Shown here: positions 31,643 to 44,700 of the stretch, in pieces
How the letters are laid out: each line of letters begins with the position of its first letter
Numbering within the stretch: position 1 is the stretch's first letter
Assembly (NCBI GenBank): GCA_963277665.1
Contig: OY728158.1
Coordinates: 600,246,818 to 600,310,817, forward strand
Length of the DNA: 64,000 nt
Source of the DNA: Viscum album
Lineage: Eukaryota > Streptophyta > Magnoliopsida > Santalales > Viscaceae
Direction: 5' to 3'
Made by a program: the position numbers and the translations under genes
Notes under the pieces: model-generated
What the model saw: only the letters and a program-made list of their open reading frames with translations
Database searches by the model: none
What the model was told of the DNA's origin: nothing

Positions 31643-32710
31643 ATGGAGCCTAGTGGAAGGAATGCAAACCGTATCAAATAATGCACTCCCTGTAGGGATT
31701 GTCATCCTGATCAAGATAATTATAATGGATTTGGTGGTAAAACTGGTGTTGATCATCTTATCACCATACTGGGATAACTCACTCAGGTTATGAATAATAA
31801 CCTTACTCATATAGAGCACCCTGATCCGCAACATGGAGGATCAATGTTAGACCACTTCATGAGTCAACAACCACCAAAATTCAATGGGATTAAAAATCCC
31901 TTAGTAGCTGAGCAATGGATAAATTCCTTAGAGAAAATATTCCATGCCTTGAGGAGTAGTGAAAGGGAAAAGGTTATCATGGAATTTTACCACCTCACTG
32001 GAGATGCTGATCAATGGTGGTCAGTGATTCAAAACACAAAGGAATATGATGATGTATCAAATATGGAATGGAGGTTGTTCAAAGAGCTTTTCTTAGAAAA
32101 ATACTTTCCTCGTGACCATCGAGCAGATATGGAAAGGCAATTTCTGAGTCTGAGACAAAAGGAGGATGAGAATGTCTCAATGTATGAGGCCAACTTTACA
32201 AGGTTAGTGAGGAATGCTGCAGATTATATACGTAACCCAAGAAGTAATATTGATCGTTTCTTTGATGGGTTAAAACCATTTCTACATCGAGCTTTAGTAT
32301 CACAATCTTTCTCAACGTACGAAGATATAGTCTCATGTTCTATCAAGACAGAACAGGAATTCTCTAAATCCTATAACAATAATGTAAAGCAAGAGAAGAA
32401 GAGAACGGTGGAATAAGAGATATATAAAGGGAAAAAGAGAAAGAAGGATTTTCCATTATGCGATAATTTTGGGAAGAATCGCCCCGGTACTTGACTAAAA
32501 GGAATGGGAGTTTGTTATAAATGTGGAGAAAAAGGTCACTAGGCTCGTGATTGTAAGGGAAAGAAAGAGGCTATCAATGTTGAATGCTACAATTGTAGAG
32601 AAATGAGGAATTATACAAATGAATGTCCTAAGCATCAGGGAAACTTACCTTAGAAAAGGTCAAGGGATCGAGGCCAATTTTATGTTGTTACTATAGTTGA
32701 AGTGGAATAA
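31643..32710 (+). pseudogene. B unit 2 gag (gag-only element), less damaged copy
   Basis: Same length (356 codons) and frame as unit 1, with ATG at 31,643 and final TAA at 32,708-32,710. Early stops are at codon 13 (31,679) and about codon 45. A 208-codon stretch (31,790-32,416) is open and covers the gag domain: AEQWINSLEKIFHAL, DADQWWSVIQNTKE, LFKELFLEKYFPRDHRADME, FTRLVRNAADYI, FFDGLKPFLHRAL. Two CCHC knuckles follow: CYKCGEKGH-stop-ARDC, broken by one stop, and CYNCREMRNYTNEC, in which the His position is changed. No pol follows. Confidence 0.85.
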
Positions 32711-33774
32711 TTATTGTATTTGTGTTTTTGGAATCAAGAACTATATTATGGTTATAAGAATAATGTGATATATATAAGGATTGTACTGCAGTACTTTTTT
32801 TTCATTAATGTTTTAATATGATGAAGGTAATCATATTTTTAGTATATGATAATAAGAGAAACATTACTTTGTTTGGGGAATCTGATGAATTGATTTTGGA
32901 ATTCAGAGACCTTTTAGAGAAAGTCTGGATAGAGGTATTTTGGATAACTATAAAGGTTATAATGGATTAAGTTTAACATTGGATAGTATTTTTTATGGTT
33001 AAAACATTTCTGAAGATTATTTTTGGAATATTATAATACTATAGTTTTAGGAAAAGGATAACCTGCAGGTCGGGGGATAACCCGTCGCGTCGGACAAAGC
33101 TGTAGGAATCGAACCCACAACCATAGTGTGACATGCCTTTATTACCTACCACTAGCCTATAGAAAGTCCCTCGTTATTAAAAAATAGTTTTCCTAATCTA
33201 AATGGTATGTGTTAATATTTTGAACCTTGTACAATTAGGATAAATATAATATTTTTGAGTTCTATTATCTTTTTGAGTGAAAGATGAGTTTGTGGTAGAA
33301 ATTAGTTGAAGGTTGGAACTCTACTTGTCAAATATATATATATATATATATATATACCCCTCTATTATTCTATGAATAAATTAATTCTTAAACATTAGGA
33401 AAGGGATATTAAAAAAATGTGTTATCCTAATACCGTATGTTTTGTTGAACCGATTATATTTTAAATCATCATAGATTGAAGGCTTTGAGGCCCTCAATTT
33501 TACACTTTTTTGTGAGTGATGACCTAAATCACTCCCTACAAATATTTACATTTTTCCTCCAATTATATGTCTCTAACTTCCACCAATGTTCTCCTAATCG
33601 AGATCATAATTTGGTGGTGACTTTTTCATTTCCCTTTCCCTCTTATTAAGGCTAAATTTTATTAACCTTATTTCCGATGTGGGTTTTCCATAAAGGTATT
33701 TTCTATTTTCAACCTTTTATTTTCGAAGAAAATTTTCAAATTGCGAGGATGCAATTTATTGAAGGAGGGGATAA
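32711..33774 (+). other. B unit 2 region between gag and LTR3 (no pol)
   Basis: Counterpart of 26,686-27,744 and equally without pol motifs. It contains a tRNA-like sequence, an AT dinucleotide run at about 33,331-33,356 that is longer than in unit 1, and the purine tract at 33,761-33,774. Confidence 0.7.
33060..33165 (-). ncRNA. tRNA-like / SINE-head-like sequence in B unit 2
   Basis: Counterpart of the unit 1 sequence. Box B GGTTCGATTCC on the minus strand at 33,105-33,115 is again exact; the box A-like TAGGCTAGTGGTAGG at 33,145-33,159 is closer to consensus than in unit 1. Both internal promoter boxes have survived while the flanking sequence has changed. Confidence 0.5.
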
Positions 33775-34219
33775 TGTAACACCCCAATCTTCCATGGTAT
33801 GCTTCTCTTGTAATAATAGAGCAGTGTGTGTTGTACGCAACCTCGAGTTCTAACACACTGCGACCAATCAAAGTAGCCATTATGAATAGTAATACCCACC
33901 TTTTGAAATTATATAAATTTTATATTTTAAAATGGACTTCATTTTTGGATTCGGAATATCGAAATTATCCTATGTTGAATTTATGGTATTTTTCTGAGAA
34001 CATCCAATTTTCGATGAATAGTGAAAATACGTAAAAACAACTTTTTTAATAAAAATAATTTATAGTGATAAATTATACTATTGAGTGGTTTTAAAGTATA
34101 ATTAGAATATAATTTTACCATTTTATCTGATGGTGGTCATTAGAATTAATTTCACTTTGAAATTGGATATAAACAATTGTCAATCTTTTGATAGATATTG
34201 TTTCTTAAAAACACGCTAT
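33775..34219 (+). repeat. B LTR3, truncated after 445 bp
   Basis: Starts TGTAACACCCCAATC after a purine tract and matches LTR1 up to AAACACGCTAT (34,219), where the match ends abruptly. About 2.95 kb of LTR, including the promoter, is missing. Confidence 0.88.
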
Positions 34220-36300
34220 ATATTATTTATTTCATTATCACTATATCATGTGTCATTACAAGATAAAAATTTAATCATTCATATAAGTATTATGGTACTA
34301 TAATAGAATATACATAACAATTCAAGAACATATAGGTTCATTCCTTAATGGGTTTATGTATTATTCGAAGAGATGAAATCAATTGAAACCATGTATGGGT
34401 ATGTTTTTTAACAAATAAATGATGCCATATTAACAATCAGTTCATCATTAATATTACCATTATAAAACAAAAAATGTATAATTTAAATATTAATATCATT
34501 TTTTCAACTTATTATGTCTCCATATTCATCCATGATACATATTTATTATATCATTAAGGTAGGTGGTTAAACTGACCCAAACATGAACATGCTATAATTT
34601 AGGGAAAGTATGCTTATGAAACGTTTTCCCTTATTAAAGTATCATTGTAAAAGAATTATAGGGGTATTATTTTTATTTAATTAATTCTATGAATAAAATT
34701 AAAAAATATGTGGATTAAAAATTATAATGATGAAATGATTAAAGAGTTGGTAATACTTACATTGAAGGCCTGAATCATCCCTTGGAGAGACCTTTTGAAA
34801 TGAAGGATTTTGGGACACTTTCTTGTGATCATAGGTTGATAAAAATATAAAATTAAATTTGGATAATAAAAAATGGAAGGAATTAAATAGGGGTTTTAAT
34901 GAATTGATAGGTTTTAAGTGAGAGAATGAGATCTCATTTTATAGGAAAAATGAGGGACAAATCCTTGGAAACTTATGTTAGTTGAAGGGTAAAAATGGAA
35001 TCACATGGGATTTATGTGATTTTGGTAAAATAAATCTAGGTGAGACATGAGATATTTAATATTAATCATAAAATATATATTCTAAAAATATTTAATATCA
35101 TTTTAATTATAAAAAAATTAAGTCACTTGAAGTTCCCCTATTTACCTCTTTTTACACTGTTTAATTATTTAGTAAATTAATTATTGTTTTACTAAATAAA
35201 TAATATGACCCATATTACCTATTATTGATGAATTTATTAAAAATTTAGACTCAATTTAATCCAATTAAATTTATATATGTTTTAAAATTAATATTTAAAT
35301 TAAAATATAAAATATTTAGAAAATGTAGTGTTATAGAAAAATGAATTTATAGTCATTTTGTGTTTCTATTTATATTTCCTATCAATTAATAATTAAAATA
35401 GTTTTAATATATATTTATATATATAAATTATATTATATTATATTTATAATTTTAAATTGATAAAATAAAGTAATTTTAATAAAAATACAAAACACTTAAA
35501 AGAATAATTCTTTCAAAATAACCCTTTTACCATTTCTGTGGTAACTAATTGTTACCACAACAACTTATTTTTATGCCTAAAAATGAAATTGAACTTATTA
35601 CCTAATTTCAATAATCTGATTTAAATTATAAAATAAGTTTTATTTTATTAAATTTCTAAATGCACTAAAAAATTAAATATAAGAACACTTTTCACAAAAA
35701 GACAACATTTTTTTAATAAAACAAAGAGTTTTAAGTATAATATGAATTATTTATTTTTCATTTACTATTAATAAATATTAGATGAATTATAAATTATTAT
35801 ATTATCAATGAATTTATTTAAAATAATTTTACAGTAGTGATTAATTTATTATATTAAGATAAAAATATATCACACATAGAAAACAATCATTGAGAAATAT
35901 CGCTTTTTACTAATAATTAATTTTATCTTAATTTCTAAGAAATCCTTAATTAATTTTTGAATAATTATTCATATGTTGATATGTATTATAAAAATACTTC
36001 ATTTAATATTATAAATGCATGAAATTTAATATTTAAATAACAACATATAAAAAATAATTTTTTTTTAATAATTTTTTTTATTGAGGAATAATTAAATTAG
36101 TATTCATTGTAGTTGCATAATTATTTCAAGTATTCCATTTAATTTCTTTACTAATAATCACTATAACATAATAAATACATTTCACAAAATAATTCTTTGA
36201 ATAATATAAATATTTTTAACTAAAATCGTTAAAAAAATATTTGATGAATATATTTAAAATAAATATACTATTATTCGTTTCTATGAGTGATTATATATCC
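34220..36300 (-). repeat. A2 LTR, second part (right boundary uncertain)
   Basis: From about 34,540 the order of features follows the promoter-leader part of element A: a donor-like TTACATTGAAGG on the plus strand (34,757), CTTGGAGAGACC, GAATGAGATCTCATTTTATAGGAAAAATGAGGGACAA (34,925-34,960, TATA on the minus strand) and GAAACTTATG. By position it continues the LTR left at 21,724. The right end is not identifiable; 36,300 is only an estimate from the length of A. Confidence 0.45.
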
Positions 36301-38449
36301 ACATAGATTAAATATTAATTGAATGATAAATGAATATTTATTTATATAAAACATATTTTTTATAATATAATATAAAATAATTATTACTTCTAAAAATTTA
36401 TGTTATAAAATAGTTTTACAATGAATATATATAAATACACAAAAAAACAATAGATAATGATTTTTACATTAAAATTTATTAAAACAATTATATTTTGTGA
36501 TGTACACTAGTTTTAACTTTTTATATGTTTGATGTTTATCTAATGACTTTATTCATATTACATTAACACATTTATGGATATTATTTTTCTTCATTATTTA
36601 CTATATATATATTACATGGTAAATAGTCTTATTGAATTCTATAACAGTGGTTGTCATTATAGAAAATTATTATATTGAACTAATTTCATATTTTATCAAA
36701 GATTAATTAGGATGAGTGTACATCATTTTAATTAATTTTACATTGAAAAAATAATGAAATAATTTTTATATTATTATATTAATTTATTTATCTATTAAAT
36801 AAATTTCATTACATTAAAATGAAATGTGATAAAATATTAGCCTTTTCCCATATGTATACTAGTGGAATATGAGCTTTAAACATATGGGTAGTAACATGGG
36901 TACCCAAAATATTGTATAAGATATCACTTCAAATTATGATTTACATATAATAATGTGAAGGACCCATATTGAATAGAGCCTCCAAGAAATAAGTGAAAAA
37001 CTAAGTTGTACCCAGGCTGCCCATAATTATATCCATGTCGAGTCATCAATGGAATCATTGGGGAACCTATTCACCTAGGATTACCATATAAATTTATCAT
37101 CAAAATTCAAGGAAAATTAATAATGGTGCATATTCTTAAAAATTTAAAGGAGTCACACCTAGCCTAAAAGTGGCCCACCTGGGTGCTTCACTTACCCGTG
37201 TCACTTAACTATTTGGAGTTTTACTATCTTCTAGCTTGAAACCCCAAACCTTGTTGGAACCCTTCTTTTAGGACCATTCCTCAAAAAGGATTTCATTACC
37301 AATACCTATACCATGACCATTAAATATACATCATTGATCCATTATCTATATTTATATTTCCCTTATGATCTTCTATTCCTTTGATAATTGGAGCCTCTCA
37401 TCCTATAAGAGATCTTTCACTTGGTGTTCTACCTAACATGTAGGGTCCTTAGGATACAATAAATCTTGTTTTATTTTGATAATTAGGATCTATATTCTTA
37501 GATAACTAATGGGATTTTTCATAAAATATATTGCACATCCTACCCATCTTGGCTATTCTAAACTGGTTCCTTGTTGGCAATGTGCCTAGTCAACCTCCCT
37601 AGGTCAAATCAATGAGCAGAATATACAAATGGTTATCCAACTAAGTGTAATTCCTTTCCATGTCTTAAACATACCCATCTATTAGGTTAAATTAGTGATT
37701 TCTACTTAAGTATAATCCCTATATTAAACCACTACTAGATACCCATTTTACCATTTCAAATGAATTTGAAATAATTTAAAGAGAGCTTTTTCAAAAACCC
37801 ATAAACTATGTGACATAATGAATATAAATGAATGAACATGAAAGACACATCAGTAGTTCTAAATGCATGAACTTAAAATTAATTCTATCAATTAGGGATT
37901 AATGAAAATAAAAGGAACCAATAGGATCTGTATCACACAAACTTAAAAGAAATGGCATGACTCATTTTACAGAACAAACTAAATTGGAATTTCCCTTCAT
38001 AGAGATAGGTAGGAGGACCTTCTCATAGTCTCATTAATAACTCTATAATAAATACACCAACTTAGATGTAAACTAGTGTGACAAACTATATAGTTTAAAA
38101 CTACAATAAAATTAATTAATGAGGGATGTTGAAGAAAATATCATACATGTTTCTCATAAATGCATGGTTTTAATCGATTTCATTCATAGAAAAGTGAACT
38201 AATATTTTTATTTGAAAGGATTTTATGAATGCTATAACATATATAAGAGATACACAGAATAAAAAAAAATAGGATTATTTATTGGAATATTAGACCTCTC
38301 ATCCTGTTGATTCTGAACTGTATCACCTGAAGGAAATATTAAATTAGGTATGAGAAAAAATAAAGAAACAAAAACAGTGTTGTTTTTATATTTTTATAGT
38401 ATAAATGTGTAAATAAAAAATTCTTTACATGTGATTATATATGTGTAAC
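36301..38449. other. AT-rich sequence without recognisable features
   Basis: About 2.1 kb with no open frame or motif I recognise. Composition changes from extremely AT-rich to more mixed near 36,850-37,250. It may include old LTR sequence but I cannot align it. Confidence 0.5.
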
Positions 38450-39239
38450 ATCTCCAGAACATCTAAATCCATAGTAAATGAATTGGGTTTTCATATATCC
38501 TATGTTATTCTTTCCCATATTCTAGAGTGTACCGACTGATAACAAGGGTCTAAAAATAACATGCGGTGACTATACCACCAAGATCTAACAATCATAAAGA
38601 ATGGTAGAAATATCCTTAAAATTTTCGCTTAAAATAGATTATAAGAACATAAATAATGATTAAATACTAACAAAAAAATATTTTAAGAAAATGTATATCA
38701 ATATGGATAGTTACACATGACATACAAGAAAAATAAAATAATTGATATCACCCATGGGATGATCACATACATTAAGAACCAAATTACTCAAAAATAAACC
38801 AAAAAATTAAAAAAAAAAGTTGGCCCCAATATATGGCGTAGTCCCATATCCCAACTCCATCTCAACTACCCCAATCAAACATTAAGCATAGGAACCCTTC
38901 CCTTTTCCAAACCTTTATCCATAAAAATATACTTGGTTACCCATGCTGACCTGAACAGGTAGTGAGTATAACACAATAGTCCACCACCAATAGTGTACCT
39001 GTATATATATAGTATGAGTAATGTGTATAATTATATTACCAAATGAATAAATGAAAACTAAATAATCAAATAATCATAGATCATAGAGTTATATGGTTAA
39101 AAAAAGTTTTAAAATAACTACTACTTATAGTTTCTAATGTCTTTGAACATGATACATAAAAACTAGGGAAAACTTCACCCCTCCCTAAAACAATGACATG
39201 ATCCCCACGACCCATGGGAGAGTCATTCCCCTTTGTTAA

Positions 39240-39390
39240 GCCAACTCATCCTCATCACTTAGGGGGAATTCCACCCCTCCCCCGGACTATTTCATTATCA
39301 TCACTGAGGGGATAATTCTAACCCTCCCTATAATTATCTCATTATCATCACTTAAGAGTGAATGGTGATATTACTTAGAACTATCTCATC
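39240..39390 (-). repeat. Short tandem repeats in X1
   Basis: About three units of roughly 50-55 bp, with the phrase TCATTATCATCACTNAGGGG and a following ACCCCTCCC-type phrase. X2 has the same kind of array near 45,640-45,860, with CATCACCATGGGGGGAATGA. Confidence 0.55.
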
Positions 39391-40619
39391 ATATTTCGTA
39401 AATTAATCATTAAAAATATCATAAAAATTTAAAGTTTTATTAACAATCTTGTTCATAGAAATTTCTTTAAATAAAATTTTGGTTTTCTATTCACGAGGGT
39501 AACTCACCCATCCATGGTCTCTACTAATACCCTCTTAGAACCATATTTATACTATCAAAATCTTATCACATGATTTCCTTGAAGATATCATCTAAATATC
39601 CTATGCTCAACATACGGGACCACAATTACACCTAGTTTTCCCCTCTATTTTACTCTAACATTTTTTATTTGTTTATATCAAGTAACACCTCACTGTATGA
39701 ATAAATTTTTAGGAATTACATTTAATAATAGACCCCTTATTGACTAAATTAGGGAACTTCTTTTTAAAATATAAATATAAAGAATTTATTAAAACAATAC
39801 AAAATTTCTCAAAAAGACCATACCTTATACACACAAAGGAAACAATATTAGATATAGGGATAACATATGGCCCGCCTATTTTAATTATATTAATTCCATT
39901 ATATGAGAGATTGGTCACTACCCCCAAAGTTTTTACAATCTTGGTCGGCCATTGTACATGAAAAAGGTCCTAAATATATCTATAATCAACCTAATTAATA
40001 TTAAACTATAAATAATGGAATTTAACTTTAAAACAACAAACATTTTAATTATTGAAACTTAGATAATACTCATGGAATCAATTTCTTGGAGATCTCCCAT
40101 GAATATGTCCGTGATATAAGGGTTGTACATCAACCCTAAAATCGAACAAGAACTTCAGCATATAAAATAACTAATTTTTCATTTTAAATCATCAATAAAT
40201 TTTACCCAGATGATGGAAATCCATAAATAAATTATAATACTAACATAAATCAAATAATCCTCTTGAGACCTAGTGTGTTCATACTCCTTATATCCTATTT
40301 ATCCAAGTTGATAAAAATGGCAAAAATTGGGTTTGATTCCATGATATTTTAATGGAATTGTCACCCAAAACACTAGACTAAACCACAAAAACATTATCTC
40401 AAGTCACAATGAGTAGGAACTAATAAACGATATAAAACCATACCTTAATAATGAAGAAACCACCCTCCAATCACTATATATCTTGGTGGTTGAAAGGAGA
40501 AAGAGGGAGGGATGAGTGGTTAACTTCCCCTGAATGCCCATTATAAAATGAGGAAATCCTATAGGGGTTTATAATTTTAATATCCTGATTGGAAATTATT
40601 CACTTGGTACAATATTTTA

Positions 40620-41230
40620 TAAGGGTTTAAAAAATATGTTAACCCTTAATTATGATTAAAACCATATGTATGTCCCACAGTTACCCTAACATAACTACTT
40701 TACAATAGGGAAACCCTTATGTATCATATTATCATCATGTATCTTATATTAAAATCCTAACATATCACATGAATTATCATACATATCCATTTTATCTAAA
40801 ACTGGTAGTTTTTATGTATAGGGTTAGCCTTATATATCACCCCAAAGAGAAGCATTATGTTCATGAACTTTAGAAAATTACTAACCCTTATATATTACAA
40901 TGTACTTTGGTAACTCATAAATACATCCTTTATTATAGGAAACCATTATATACTACAATCATTATGTATTATAGGGTGACAGAGTAATGTAAATTTTATA
41001 ATTGATATGAATCATGTATGTCAACCCTTTCATATTTAATGTACTAACCCTTACAAATTATGGGGGATTCCTAAACTTTTTCAAATTTCTTTTCATAGTG
41101 TAACCCTAATACATATAGGGTGACCCTTACATTAAAATATTTCACTTTTAATTAAGTGTTACTATAACTCATATGCATCACAACCCTTTCAAAATGAGTT
41201 ACACACTCTAAAACATAGGGATCAATGTTC
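40620..41230 (-). repeat. Dispersed ACCCTTAYATAT-type motif cluster in X1
   Basis: Variants of TAACCCTTATATAT recur about eight to ten times at uneven 40-70-bp spacing, several with a nearby ATAGGG in opposite sense. The equivalent part of X2 (about 47,150-47,790) has at least as many. In the proposed orientation this cluster is upstream of the TATA-like box. Confidence 0.55.
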
Positions 41231-41750
41231 CTTTAGGTATAAAAAATTCCAAATTTATATCCCTAACTAGAATCTTTTCTGAAACCTACAAAATTCCTTA
41301 CTATTATTACTAATTCACCCATAATTTATCTTAGACATTTCAAATCACTTCAAATCACCTAAAATATCCTTATGAATTTATCAGATACTCTCATAACTCT
41401 ATGTAACTATTATCAGTGACTTTGGTGCTCAAATTCTCTTTAAGAAGTATCCAAATAATAAATGATGATTCAATAACCTTTTTTAAATATTCCAATAGCT
41501 AACATAATTTTAATAACACACTCTTTTAGAACCTAATTTATAGTAATTCGACCATAACCCTTATCCAAATCTCACTAGATCACTAGAAACACCTTTTTAT
41601 CCTCTAATTACATCTAATGGGTGTTCCAAATCTAAAAAACACAACTGGAACACCAATTTTAAAAACAAACCTCAATTTGCAACCAAAAAATAAAATTTAC
41701 CTTGATTTCTACAAACTCCTACCACATAGTTCCCACAAACTCACCACTAA

Positions 41751-44700
41751 AATGATTCTCCCCTCTAAGAATTCATATAATACATCCTCTATAAACTAAC
41801 CCAGGAACTAATCCTTAATGCATGACTCAAATCCTATATCTTCCACTTGTTATGATCATAAAATAACCACACCTAAGCATACTTCACTACAGAAAAATCC
41901 TACTATTTCATACATCATTGTGCCCATTATATTCACAAATTCCCAAAAAATACCTCACTTTTGATTATATTCAGGAATTATCAATTCGCTAACATCTAAA
42001 AACAATTGTTGAAATCAATTGTCTATAATAAACCATCACTGATTCAATGTAACATGAAATCGTCAAAAAACCATTCTCATTAAAAATATATAATGTAATA
42101 ATCAATAATATATCCAAAACATGGGTCCCAACCTCAATGTTTATGTTGGTGTTCTATCCATGATCATTAATATTCCATAGACTCGGTCACTCAACTAAGT
42201 TGTTTCTCAAAAAATACACATGGTAATACTATTATAGAACATCAACCCATATCCAATGGCTATCATCTACGTAATAAAATGAATTTTATCAATTTTCATT
42301 AATAAATACCCAAATTTGGGTATTTTCTATTTAGTACATATATCCCAGTTTCCTATATTCAAGTAGTTTTAGAAGAATACAGTTTATTCCAGTTAGATCC
42401 ACAAATACATCACTCTTAATGTTTACCAAATACTTCTTAAACGGAGTATCATGGGATCATATCATCTATGGTTTACCACAAAACATAGGATTTTCAATAT
42501 CATTTATCCATGAGAACATTTCAACTTGATATCCACCATCAACCGAACATCATTACTCATAATCCCTACAAAATTTCCCTGAATATATTCACATTCCAAG
42601 CCCAGTTATAGAGTCCAATAATACTATAATTCACTACAAAACCAAATCCCAATACGATGTTAATCTACCACCATACACTTGGTTTCAATCAATCTAACTC
42701 AAGTTCTACCACCTCCATCATCACCACATGACTCTTGTATTATATATCACTTTGATACTCACCTAGTCCCTATAAAAATCAAAAACCACATTGCTTCCCA
42801 ATTTACGGTATTTAAGAAACGCCTCCAATTCCTTATCAATTACACTGAGCCACTCATCCCCTCACCATTTCAAAATACCCAACAACTATGATATCTCCTT
42901 AAATATTTCACAATATCAAATATCATACTTCCAATGATCTTATTTTATTGAAATTTCCACACTCTCCTGACCTCAATTTCAATCCACAATCATTGCAAAA
43001 ATATGTTGTCTCACCAATTATTCATATCTTGATACATCAGTTCTATGAAAAACTCTGCCTGACTAACCCCTAAATAAACCCATAATCTCACCAAAAAGTG
43101 TCACAACATCAAAGGTCAACACCATTTTATCATTCCTCTATCAAAAAAGGTGTCCCAAAAAAATCTCACCATCATATCATCTCTAATCAATCACCATGCT
43201 TATTCATCAACTGATCCCATTAATAACCAACAACCCAACTCCATTCAGTAAAAAACCAAAGTATTCCAAGACCCATCACATAATACTAGTAGGAATTAAG
43301 GTTAAAAAATAAATACGGTATCAGTGGTGGAATAACTTCTTTGATCCATTCAATCCACACAGTCAAAATGCACAAATAATTACCACCATAAATTCACATC
43401 CATCATCAGGACCTCACCTTAGGAGCCAAAAAACCAAAACAATTCAATTATTCTAAAAAATATATCTCTAAAAAATCCAATCATTGATATGACCAACATG
43501 TCATCCAAGAAAAATCTTGCTAAATCATTCATAAACCATATGTTCCAAATGATATTCTTAATCCTCACAAAAAATAAACAACATAGGTTGAGTAAAAACT
43601 CACACTCTTAACCAATGGAAAAAGTGTTTCTTTCAAAATAATCTCTCAATGTTACTCAACTAACCATTTTACCAAAACCAACATACCCTAACATGCATAT
43701 ACCCTAGAGATACTCTTCTATATAAAATAACATGTTTTGTCTTGATTCCTATCATATAGTTCATAATTTCACATTTATAATCCATCATATATCATAAAAT
43801 AACAGGCATTACTATCTCATTAATTCTAGGATAACATAACTAGCTAACCTGCCTCCACTGCATTTAAAACATATCGCAACACAACACTAACAATACATTC
43901 ACATTAATGGTACCTATGGAGTCTTTATTCCTATACTACATAATTTATGACACAAACCAAGCATGAATCTCAACTAAAATGAATCTACCCATATTTCTCA
44001 AATTTTAAGGAACTCGCAAGCCTTGGTAAACCAATCTCCTTAAATAGCCTTTTAAATCAAAATTCATCTCAAACAATGATTGGAAATATTCCTGAAATTC
44101 ATTTATAACACCCGACTCACCAATATCTTAACTAGTATATCAACCTCATAAGGTTCTCTTAGTTATCAATACCCATACCCCACATTGGTGGCAACTCTTA
44201 GATTAAGATCAATGCCCCCACTTTAGATACTCTAAGGAATCTAAAAATACCATACACCCCCTATTTGATTCCCACATATACATATATATTAAGAATCTCA
44301 TAATGAATCCACTACCCACTCTAGGGTATTAATCCACCTTGTAATCCATGTAACATACTATTTCCACGAGGATCATAGTACCATGAACATGAATATATAA
44401 ATGAAATTCCCCAGTGATGATTTATATCTTGAAAACCATACACATCTAGTTTGGTTTGGTAGAATAACACTATTTTTTGGGAAGATTCCAAATAATTAAT
44501 TGTTTAATGTTTGAATAACTAGAACCTATATTTTTTCAGAACCAATATCCCAATCACACACAATAATTATCAAGTCTTATAAAATTGTGTACTTGATATT
44601 ATGCATGGAGACACACCTCTTTCCATACATATAAAATAGGAAAACTTGAAATAAAAAACCCATAATGTTATAATTCATAATAATTGACCCAAATATAATT

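Larger units (their letters stand above)
21725..34219 (+). mobile_element. Element B: tandem three-LTR array of a gag-only retrotransposon
   Basis: Order: LTR1 (21,725-25,116), internal 1, LTR2 (27,745-31,141), internal 2, truncated LTR3 (33,775-34,219). LTR starts repeat every 6,020 and 6,030 bp. Both internal regions have a primer site at the left and a purine tract at the right, so two element units share the middle LTR. Each encodes gag only, with no protease, RT, RNase H or integrase, which fits the non-autonomous TR-GAG type. Flanks on both sides resemble an A-type LTR whose halves are nearly contiguous, so the array sits in that LTR. Unequal recombination between two copies is the usual origin of such arrays. 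Confidence 0.88.
38450..41750 (-). repeat. X1: left copy of an old, diverged long repeat (probable LTR)
   Basis: Matches X2 about 6.5 kb to the right in many short blocks kept in order: a CACCACCAATAGTGT phrase (38,980), a GGGGGAATTCCACCCC block (39,260), TATTCACGAGGGTAACTCAC (39,488), GATGGAAATCCA (40,208), CCATACCTTAATAATGAAGA (40,437), GGAAATCCTATAGGGGTT (40,552) and ATGTATAGGGTTAGCCTTA (40,813). CATACCTTAA and TTATAAAA on the plus strand read on the minus strand as a donor-like AAGGTATG and a TATA-like box about 100 bp before it, arranged as in A. This suggests a minus-strand LTR of the same general type. Boundaries are approximate. Confidence 0.5.
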
